The position numbers and the translations under genes were made by a program. 10,460 bases of DNA, taken from assembly GCA_020441225.1 (NCBI GenBank), contig JAGRMP010000393.1, positions 1-10,460 of the forward strand, given 5' to 3'. The stretch comes from Maritimibacter sp. (GTDB lineage: Bacteria; Pseudomonadota; Alphaproteobacteria; Rhodobacterales; Rhodobacteraceae). The first letter of the stretch is position 1; the number at the start of each line of letters is the position of its first letter. A model generated the notes under the pieces. That model was not told where the DNA came from. It searched no databases and worked only from the letters and a program-made list of their open reading frames with translations. This document shows positions 4,564-10,460 of the stretch, piece after piece.

Positions 4564-7149
4564 TCAATACATCGGGTCGGGACGTTGTGCGCCGCGGTCG
4601 AGGATGGCGAAATGCGCTGCCGCGAGCCGCGCCACGGGCACCCGGAAGGGCGAACAGGAGACGTAGTCGAACCCGGCGCGGCGACAGAAGGCGATCGAGG
4701 CCGGGTTGCCGCCATGCTCGCCGCAGATCGACAAGGTGAGCCCCGGCTGGGCCTCGCGCGCGCGTTCGGCGCCGATCGACAGGAGCTCACCCACGCCCTC
4801 GGGATCGAGGGTGTGGAACGGGTCCTCCTCGAACACGCCCTGTGTCACATAGGCCCCCATGAAGCGGCCGGCATCGTCGCGCGAGAGCCCGTAGGTCATC
4901 TGGGTGAGGTCGTTGGTCCCGAAGGAGAGGAAGGCGCAGTGCTGGGCGATCGCGCCCGATTGCAGGGCCGCGCGCGGGGTTTCGACCATGACCCCGAGCC
5001 GGTACTCGAACGGAACGCCGAGCTCGATCTTCACCGCCGCCGCGACGGCATCGATCCGGCCCTTGACGATCTCGACCTCGCGCCGCGCCGAGACCAGCGG
5101 GATCATGATTTCCGGCACCACATGCGCGCCCGCGCGGGCGAGCGCCGCGATTGCCTCGAAGATCGCGCGCGCCTGCATGTCGTAGATCTCGGGCACGGTC
5201 AGCCCGAGCCGCACGCCGCGCAAGCCCAGCATCGGGTTGAACTCGGTGAGCGCCTGCGCCCGGCGGGTCACGTCCGACAGCGGCAGATCCAGCGCCGCGG
5301 CGAGCTCGCGCAGACCCTCGCGGCTCATCGGCAGAAATTCGTGCAGCGGGAGGTCGAACAGCCGGATCGTCACCGGCTTGCCCGCCATGATCTCGAACAG
5401 TTCGATGAAATCGGCGCGCTGCATCGGCAGGATGCGTTCGAGGATCGAGCGGCGGTCGTCGGCATCGTCGGCGAAGATCATCTCGCGCATCGCCAAGAGC
5501 CGGTCTTCGGCGAAAAACATGTGCTCGGTGCGGCACAGCCCGATCCCCTCGGCATCGAAGCCGATCGCGGTGCGGGCATCCTCGGGCGTGTCGGCATTGG
5601 CCCGCACGCCGATGTCGCGCGCGGCGTCGGCCCAGGCGAGGAGGGTCTGGAAGTTTTCGCCCAGCGCCGGCGCCAGCATCGGCGCGGCGCCCGCGAGCGC
5701 CACGCCGGCGGTGCCGTCGACGGTGATGACGTCGCCCTCATTGAACACCCGCCCGTCGGCGGCGGTGAGGGTGCGGGCGCGGTGGTCGATGGTCATCGAG
5801 GCAGCGCCGACGACACAGGGCAGCCCCAGGCCCCGGGCGATCACCGCGGCATGGCTGGTGACGCCGCCGCGCTCGGTGAGCACCGCGTGGGCCGCGTGCA
5901 TGCCGCGGATGTCCTCGGGCGTGGTCTCGCGGCGCACGAGCACGCAGGGTTCGTCGCGGGCGAGCGCCGCCTGGGCGGCCCGGGCGGAAAACACGATCTT
6001 GCCGGTGGCGGCGCCGGGCGAGGCGGCGATCCCCTTGCCGATCACGTCACGCGCGCCCGCCGGGTCGACCTGGCTGTGCATGAGTTCCGGCAGCGAGCGC
6101 GGCGGCACCCGCAGCACCGCCTCGTCGGCCGAGATGATCCCGTCCTTGGCCAGCGCGACGGCGATCCGCAGGTTGGCCCGCGCGGAGCGGGGCACCCGGA
6201 CGGCGTCGAGGATGTAGAGCGCGTTGTTCTCGAGCGTGAACTCGATCTGCATTTCCTCGCGCAGCCGCTGCCGGCAGAGCGCGCCGTAGCGCATGAGATC
6301 GGCCCAGACCTCGGGCAGGTTTTCCTCGACCGAGGGCCCGCGCGGGTCGCCGGCAAGGTATTGCGTGCGCTCGGGCGCCGGGTTGTCGGTGAGCGCGTCC
6401 CGCCCCTGCGCCTGGCTCATGTAGCGGCCGATGATCGCGGGCTGGCCGGTGGTGCCGTCGACGAACTGGATCACCCCCGAGCCGCAATGCTTGCGCCCGA
6501 GCCCGAGCGCCATTTCCTGCACCACGAGGCCGAGGCCGGCATCGGCGGGCGCGCCCTTGGCCTCGCGCAGGAGCCGGGCGGACGTGCCTTCCCAGGCCTG
6601 CGCCATCGAGCGCAGGACCTCGCCGAGCTGGACCCGCACATCCTGCGGGAAGCGCTCGTCGGTCTCTTCCTCGTAGGCCTCCAGGGTGCGCCTGAGCGTC
6701 TCGGCGGTGGGCGCGCTTGCAGGTTCGAACTCGTCCGGATCCAGCCGGGCGACATGCACGGCATAGGATTGGATGAAGCGCAGATAGAGCGCGTTGGCGG
6801 CGGTTTCGCCGTGGCTCTCGACCAGTTTCGCGTGCTGGGCGTCGTTCATGCCGATGTTGAGGATCGCTCCGGGTCCGCCCCAGTCGGGATCTTCCGAGGA
6901 GGGGCGCACCGAAAGAAGCGGGTCGGGGCCGAAACAGGAGAGCATCCGGTCGAAATCGGGCAGGATCCCGCGCGACAGCCGGGCCACCGTCTCGAAATCG
7001 AGCGCGCAGGTGTGCGGCACCGGCATGTCGAGCCGGATCAGCCGCTGCAGGCATTTCGCCCGCCCGCCGTGGCGGTTGGCGGCGATGTTCGCGCTCGGCG
7101 TGATCTCGGCGAAGCCGGGGAGATCGGAAGGGGACGTGGGTTTCTGCAC
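4564..7149 (-). CDS. ppdK: Pyruvate,phosphate dikinase-family protein, divergent nucleotide-binding domain
   Basis: PPDK interconverts PEP, AMP and PPi with pyruvate, ATP and Pi through a swivelling phosphohistidine. The 861-residue product aligns end to end with the 874-residue Clostridium symbiosum enzyme from memory. The phosphohistidine domain is intact (GGVTSHAAVIARG at 428-440, His433, with Thr431 two residues before it). The PEP/pyruvate barrel keeps Arg540, Arg596, Glu723, Asn746-Asp747 and Cys809 (SICGEHGG). The N-terminal ATP-grasp part is eroded: Lys22 becomes Arg30, Asp321 becomes Gln301, Gln335 becomes Asp315, Arg337 becomes Val317, the FTRNP motif becomes IQFVDG (227-232), and AQGED becomes AQGRD (247-251). 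Arg82 and Glu303 remain. It may be a working dikinase with altered nucleotide binding, or a PEP-dependent phosphotransfer protein. The start is GTG at 7149, 8 nt after AGGAGG. It sits alone between two gaps. Confidence 0.88.
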   Translation of the reverse strand: MQKPTSPSDLPGFAEITPSANIAANRHGGRAKCLQRLIRLDMPVPHTCALDFETVARLSRGILPDFDRMLSCFGPDPLLSVRPSSEDPDWGGPGAILNIGMNDAQHAKLVESHGETAANALYLRFIQSYAVHVARLDPDEFEPASAPTAETLRRTLEAYEEETDERFPQDVRVQLGEVLRSMAQAWEGTSARLLREAKGAPADAGLGLVVQEMALGLGRKHCGSGVIQFVDGTTGQPAIIGRYMSQAQGRDALTDNPAPERTQYLAGDPRGPSVEENLPEVWADLMRYGALCRQRLREEMQIEFTLENNALYILDAVRVPRSARANLRIAVALAKDGIISADEAVLRVPPRSLPELMHSQVDPAGARDVIGKGIAASPGAATGKIVFSARAAQAALARDEPCVLVRRETTPEDIRGMHAAHAVLTERGGVTSHAAVIARGLGLPCVVGAASMTIDHRARTLTAADGRVFNEGDVITVDGTAGVALAGAAPMLAPALGENFQTLLAWADAARDIGVRANADTPEDARTAIGFDAEGIGLCRTEHMFFAEDRLLAMREMIFADDADDRRSILERILPMQRADFIELFEIMAGKPVTIRLFDLPLHEFLPMSREGLRELAAALDLPLSDVTRRAQALTEFNPMLGLRGVRLGLTVPEIYDMQARAIFEAIAALARAGAHVVPEIMIPLVSARREVEIVKGRIDAVAAAVKIELGVPFEYRLGVMVETPRAALQSGAIAQHCAFLSFGTNDLTQMTYGLSRDDAGRFMGAYVTQGVFEEDPFHTLDPEGVGELLSIGAERAREAQPGLTLSICGEHGGNPASIAFCRRAGFDYVSCSPFRVPVARLAAAHFAILDRGAQRPDPMY

Positions 7150-7157
7150 TGCGGCAA

Positions 7158-7163
7158 CCTCCT
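7158..7163 (-). promoter_or_regulatory. Shine-Dalgarno site fixing the GTG start of the PPDK-family gene
   Basis: AGGAGG on the minus strand, 8 nt before GTG at 7149. It supports this GTG over any internal Met; the first internal Met in frame is residue 42, past the start of the family alignment. Confidence 0.8.
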
Positions 7164-7171
7164 GTCCCGGC

Positions 7172-7199
7172 AGGATAACGTGCGCAGCCGGTCTGGCAA
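7172..7199 (-). promoter_or_regulatory. Candidate sigma70-type promoter of the PPDK-family gene
   Basis: TTGCCA (7199-7194) and TATCCT (7177-7172) are spaced by 16 bp on the minus strand, in the 111-bp gap after glyS. Transcription from it would start near 7165, giving a leader of about 16 nt that just includes the AGGAGG. It suggests this gene can be expressed apart from glyS. Inference only. Confidence 0.4.
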
Positions 7200-7260
7200 G
7201 CGAATGCGACGGCGCTTTGCCGAGCCCCGTCTGGAACGCCGCGTTACGCGGGGGCCGGCC

Positions 7261-9486
7261 TCAGCCCTCGATCCGGGTCAGATCGGCCACCCGCAGGCAG
7301 ATATCGCGGATACGGGCGAGCAGGTTGAGCCGGTTGCGCCGGACGATCTGGTTGTCGGTATTGACCTGCACCGCGTCGAAAAAGCCGTCGATCGGCCCGC
7401 GCAGCCCCGCCATCGCCGCCATCGCCGCTTCGAAGTCCTCGGCGATCATCGCCGGGCCGATTTTCGCCTCGGCCGCGTCGAGGGCCGCGAACAGCGCCTT
7501 TTCCGCCGCGTCCTCGGCGAATTTCGGGTCGGGACCGTAGGAATATTCCACCCCGTCGGCGGCTTCCGCCTGGGTAAGGATGTTGTTCGCCCGCTTGAAC
7601 CCCTGGATCAGGTTGGTGCCGTCGTCGGTGCCGAGCACATCGGTGAGCGCGCGGGCGCGCTTGACCAGCAAGGTCAGGTCGTCACGGTTCGGCATCGCCA
7701 GGCAGGCGTCGATCACGTCGTGGCGGATACCGCGGTCCCGCAGGAAGACCTTGAGCCGGTCGTGCAGGAACGTGAGCAGGTCGTCGGACAGGTCGGGCTT
7801 GTGGCCGCGGATCGCGTCGAGCCAGGCGGGCGGGTTTTCTTTCGTGTCGTCGATTATCGTCCGCACCGCCGAGCCGAACACCCCGTGCCGGGCAATGTTG
7901 CCCAGCAGGTCCTTGAGCAGGGCGCGTTCTTCGGGGTCGTCGAGCGGCTCGATCCGGTGGCGCAGAAGCTGCGCGTCGATCAGCCGGTCGAGCTGCAGGC
8001 GCAGATCGTTTTCGAGAATGATCCGGTTCACCCCGAGGGCGGCGCGGCGCAGCGCGAAGGGGTCTTTCGAGCCGGTGGGTTTCTCGTCGATGAACCAGAA
8101 CCCGGCCAGCGTGTCGAGCTTGTCGGCGAGCGCGACGGCGATCGAGACCGGCGCGGTCGGCACGTCGTCGGACGGCCCGAGCGGCGCGTAATGGTCGCGG
8201 GCGGCATCGGCGACGGCATCGGTGAAGCCGGCCGCCTTGGCGTAGTAACGCCCCATGGTGCCCTGCAGTTCGGGAAACTCGTAGACCATCTCCGACGCCA
8301 GATCCGCCTTCGCCGCGCGGGCGGCCTGTTTCGCTTCGGCGCGCTCGGCGCCGACCATCGGCGCGATCTCGGCCGCGAGGGCCGCAATCCGCTCGATCCG
8401 GGCCGCCTGGGTGCCGAGCTTGGCGTGGAAGGTCACCTGCGCGAGCTTGTCGTGCCAGGGGGCGAGCCCGTGCCGCGTCACCGTGCGGCGGTCGTTTTCC
8501 CAAAAGAACTTGGCGTCGGCCAGCCGCGCGGCCAGCACCTTGCGGTTGCCCGCGAGGATCGTCGCGCCGCCATCGGCGGTCTCGCGGTTGGCGACGGTGA
8601 CGAATTTCTCGATCCGCCCGGTCTTGGGGTTCCTGACCGAGAAGAATTTCTGGTGCTCGCGCATCGAGGTCTGCAGCACCTCGGGCGGCAGCTCGATGAA
8701 TTCGTCGGCGATGTCGCCGAGCAGGACCACCGGCCACTCCACGAGCCCCGCCACTTCGGCGAGCAGGCCCCTGTCCTCGACCAGTTCGAAGCCGAGCGCA
8801 AAGGCCTTCTGGTTTGCGTCATGCCAGATCGCCTCGGCGCGCTCGGCGGGGTCGAGCAGCACATGGGCGCGCTTGAGCCTGGCCTGGTAATCCTCGAACG
8901 AGGTCACCGCGAAGCGGCCGGGCGCCATGAAGCGGTGGCCCTCGGTTGTCTTCCCGGCGGCGATGCCGTCGATGTCGAGGGGCACGGTCGTGGCCCCGTG
9001 TTCGTCGGTCAGGATGCACAGGATGGAGTGCAGCGGCCGCACCCAGCGGAGCGACCCCGCACCCCAGCGCATGGATTTCGGCCAGGGAAAGCCGCGCACG
9101 GTCTTTTCCAGCACTTCGGCGACGATCTCGGCCGCCGGACGGCCCGGTTTTTCGAGGGTCACGACGTACACAACGCCCTTGGGCGTGTCACGCTCTTCGA
9201 GCTGGTCGCGTGTCACACCGGCGCCGCGCAGGAAGCCCTCGATGGCCTTGTCGGGCGCGCCGACCTTGGGGCCCTTGCGCTCTTCGCGGATGTCGGGCGA
9301 CATCGCCGGCAGGCCTTCGAGCGCCAGCGCAAGGCGGCGCGGCGTGGTGAAGGCGGCGGCCTGCGCATAGGTGATCCCCGCCTCGACCAGCCCGTCGGTG
9401 ACGAGTTTCTTCAGATCCTCGCCCGCGCGCGCCTGCATCCGGGCCGGGATTTCTTCGGAAAAGAGTTCGATGAGAAGATCGGGCAT
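7261..9486 (-). CDS. glyS: Glycyl-tRNA synthetase beta subunit
   Basis: The beta subunit of the bacterial alpha2beta2 glycyl-tRNA synthetase, which binds tRNA-Gly while the alpha subunit activates glycine. The 741-residue product (E. coli 689) opens with the family signature LLIELFSEEIPARMQ (4-18), followed by TTPRRLAL (47-54), SMRWGAGSLRWVRPLHS (138-154), EHQKFFSVRN (277-286), the DAKFFWENDRR stretch (324-334), FHAKLGT (353-359), the strongly conserved EFPELQGTMGRYYA (403-416), VSIAVALADKLDTLAGFW (447-464) and DPFALRRAALG (475-485), with a helical C-terminal tRNA-binding part. The start at 9486 is the Met directly before the signature; an AAGG lies about 13 nt upstream, at the end of the preceding gene. 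It follows the small membrane-protein gene after 15 nt. The extra length against E. coli is spread through the middle and C-terminal parts; nothing looks broken. Confidence 0.96.
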   Translation of the reverse strand: MPDLLIELFSEEIPARMQARAGEDLKKLVTDGLVEAGITYAQAAAFTTPRRLALALEGLPAMSPDIREERKGPKVGAPDKAIEGFLRGAGVTRDQLEERDTPKGVVYVVTLEKPGRPAAEIVAEVLEKTVRGFPWPKSMRWGAGSLRWVRPLHSILCILTDEHGATTVPLDIDGIAAGKTTEGHRFMAPGRFAVTSFEDYQARLKRAHVLLDPAERAEAIWHDANQKAFALGFELVEDRGLLAEVAGLVEWPVVLLGDIADEFIELPPEVLQTSMREHQKFFSVRNPKTGRIEKFVTVANRETADGGATILAGNRKVLAARLADAKFFWENDRRTVTRHGLAPWHDKLAQVTFHAKLGTQAARIERIAALAAEIAPMVGAERAEAKQAARAAKADLASEMVYEFPELQGTMGRYYAKAAGFTDAVADAARDHYAPLGPSDDVPTAPVSIAVALADKLDTLAGFWFIDEKPTGSKDPFALRRAALGVNRIILENDLRLQLDRLIDAQLLRHRIEPLDDPEERALLKDLLGNIARHGVFGSAVRTIIDDTKENPPAWLDAIRGHKPDLSDDLLTFLHDRLKVFLRDRGIRHDVIDACLAMPNRDDLTLLVKRARALTDVLGTDDGTNLIQGFKRANNILTQAEAADGVEYSYGPDPKFAEDAAEKALFAALDAAEAKIGPAMIAEDFEAAMAAMAGLRGPIDGFFDAVQVNTDNQIVRRNRLNLLARIRDICLRVADLTRIEG

Positions 9487-9501
9487 GGGAGGGTCTGCGC
9501 C

Positions 9502-9972
9502 TTATTCTGCGTATTTCTCGTTGAGCTGGTTCCAGGCATAGGCGCGACCGTCGGGGAAGATCGCGATCACCCGGTCGACGCCGTCATGGATGTTCTTCTG
9601 CCCGAGGAAGGCAAAGGCCTCGCCCGCCTCCAGCGCCGCGCCGATGGCATTGGCGTCGAAACAGTCGAACCACTTGGGCGCAATCAGCGGCGTTGCGCCC
9701 TCGTAGGGCGCATAGGTCTCGGTGATCGCGGCAAAGCTCATCCGGGCGGTGAAACAGGCGCGGAAGCGGATCGGCGAGGACGAGCCATCGACCCCCTCGA
9801 AATCCTCGATCAGGATCGGCTCGGGCGCGCCGGTGGCGATATTGGTGAGCGACACCGCGGCGTCTTCGCCGGCGACCTCGTCGTAGAAGGCGTATTCCTG
9901 GGTGTAATACACCACAGCGCCGAAGATGAGGGCGGTGACCACGATGAAACTCCCGACGATCTTTCCGTTCAC
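9502..9972 (-). CDS. Small single-pass membrane protein between glyQ and glyS (DUF6446-like)
   Basis: Function unknown. The 156-residue product has one N-terminal hydrophobic segment (about residues 5-23, after MNGK) and then a soluble domain that would face the periplasm. In the soluble part, an acidic segment (ILIEDFEG, 53-60) is followed by [11 protein letters not shown] (70-80), the [11 protein letters not shown] segment (101-111), and a C-terminal [20 protein letters not shown] (135-154). Cys73 and Cys104 are the only cysteines and may pair outside the cell. I associate it with the DUF6446 family of Rhodobacterales, from memory and with moderate certainty. The start is GTG at 9972 because the membrane segment begins right after it and GTGA overlaps the glyQ stop by 4 nt; longer frames run into glyQ in a meaningless frame. 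The coupling to glyQ and glyS implies shared expression but not a shared reaction. Confidence 0.82.
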   Translation of the reverse strand: MNGKIVGSFIVVTALIFGAVVYYTQEYAFYDEVAGEDAAVSLTNIATGAPEPILIEDFEGVDGSSSPIRFRACFTARMSFAAITETYAPYEGATPLIAPKWFDCFDANAIGAALEAGEAFAFLGQKNIHDGVDRVIAIFPDGRAYAWNQLNEKYAE

Positions 9973-10460
9973 GCCCCGGCGCGCTCCGCCGCGCCCTTTG
10001 TCGGTGTCCCGGTTTCCGCCCCGCCTGCCTCGGTCTGGACGAAGGCGTCGGCGCACATCTTGGCGAGCCCGCGCACCCGGCCGATATAGGCCTGGCGCTC
10101 GGTCACCGAGATCACGCCGCGCGCGTCGAGCAGGTTGAAGATGTGGCTCGCCTTGATGCATTGGTCATAGGCGGGATGGGCCATGATGATGCGCTTGCCG
10201 GTTTTGGGGTCTTCGGCCGGTTCGGCGAGGATCGCCTGGCACTCGGCCTCGGCATCCTCGAAGTGGCGCAGCAGCATCTCGGTGTTGGCGGCGTCGAAAT
10301 TGTGCCGCGAATATTCCTGCTCGGTCTGGCGGAAGATGTCGCCGTAGCTGAGCGCAATCGGCGACTGCGGATCGTTGAACGGCATGTCCATCACGTGGTC
10401 GATGCCGAGCACGTACATCGCCAGCCGCTCGAGCCCGTAGGTGAGCTCGCCCGAGACCGG
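9969..10460 (-). CDS. glyQ: Glycyl-tRNA synthetase alpha subunit, C-terminal part (gene runs off the window)
   Basis: The alpha subunit carries the class II catalytic core that adenylates glycine and works with GlyS. Only the last 163 codons are inside the window; compared with the roughly 300-residue family, about half is missing. The first visible residues, [16 protein letters not shown], match the EIAYGLERIAMY region of E. coli GlyQ, which includes class II motif 3. The visible part continues with [19 protein letters not shown] (the E. coli counterpart is TYGDVFHQNEVEQSTYNFE) and [19 protein letters not shown], a highly conserved C-terminal stretch, ending in a variable Ala/Gly/Thr-rich tail of about 20 residues. 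The frame is open up to the window edge. Its stop overlaps the GTG of the small membrane-protein gene, so the three genes are probably one transcript. Confidence 0.96.
   Translation of the reverse strand, partial: PVSGELTYGLERLAMYVLGIDHVMDMPFNDPQSPIALSYGDIFRQTEQEYSRHNFDAANTEMLLRHFEDAEAECQAILAEPAEDPKTGKRIIMAHPAYDQCIKASHIFNLLDARGVISVTERQAYIGRVRGLAKMCADAFVQTEAGGAETGTPTKGAAERAGA

Noticed and set aside
3580..10089. A 2169-codon stop-free frame on the plus strand
   Set aside because: It is the antisense of the hydrolase, PPDK-family, glyS and small membrane-protein genes, which all have clear family motifs. Its residues are dominated by Arg, Gly, Ala, His and Asp with no recognisable domain, as expected when G/C-ending codons are read on the opposite strand. 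The striking length is a composition effect.
9973..10161. Longer form of the small membrane protein starting at 10161
   Set aside because: The added residues overlap glyQ, are Arg/Gly-rich and would bury the membrane segment; GTG at 9972 gives a normal N-terminal anchor.

Overview
The window is a G+C-rich (about two thirds by eye), densely packed stretch of bacterial chromosome. Every supported gene lies on the minus strand, so the biological reading order runs from high to low coordinates. Protein content and gene order point to an alphaproteobacterium, most likely Rhodobacterales/Rhodobacteraceae: a split (alpha2beta2) glycyl-tRNA synthetase with a small membrane-protein gene between glyQ and glyS, a PPDK-family protein next to it, a SleB-like hydrolase with proline/alanine-rich linker, and a folB-folP-glmM run with an enlarged FolB. 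This is inferred from protein resemblance, not from a marker gene.

Region 1 (10460 to 7261): the C-terminal half of glyQ runs off the window edge. It overlaps by 4 nt (GTGA) a 156-residue single-pass membrane protein of the DUF6446 type, which is followed 15 nt later by glyS. The three probably form one transcription unit making both subunits of glycyl-tRNA synthetase plus an unexplained membrane protein.

Region 2 (7260 to 4564): a 111-bp gap carries a plausible promoter, then a GTG-started, 861-residue pyruvate,phosphate dikinase-family protein. Its phosphohistidine and PEP/pyruvate domains look intact, but its N-terminal nucleotide-binding domain has lost several residues known to matter in PPDK.

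Region 3 (4563 to 3565): a 231-bp intergenic region with two inverted repeats around a candidate promoter, then an exported SleB-type cell-wall hydrolase.

Region 4 (3564 to 83): a 179-bp gap with two adjacent, related, perfect 20-bp palindromes and an exact 16-bp tandem repeat, then folB, folP and glmM. folB and folP overlap by 4 nt (ATGA) and folP and glmM are 4 nt apart, so they are almost certainly co-transcribed. FolB and FolP serve folate synthesis and GlmM makes glucosamine-1-phosphate for peptidoglycan and LPS. FolB carries a C-terminal domain that resembles a degenerate amino-acid-kinase fold. The 3' part of glmM holds a sharply A+T-richer patch with codons unlike the rest of the window.

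No tRNA, rRNA, CRISPR array, insertion sequence or phage gene was seen. The unusual material is in the divergent PPDK relative, the FolB fusion, the palindromes/repeats, and the compositional patch in glmM; none of these has been tested by search here.
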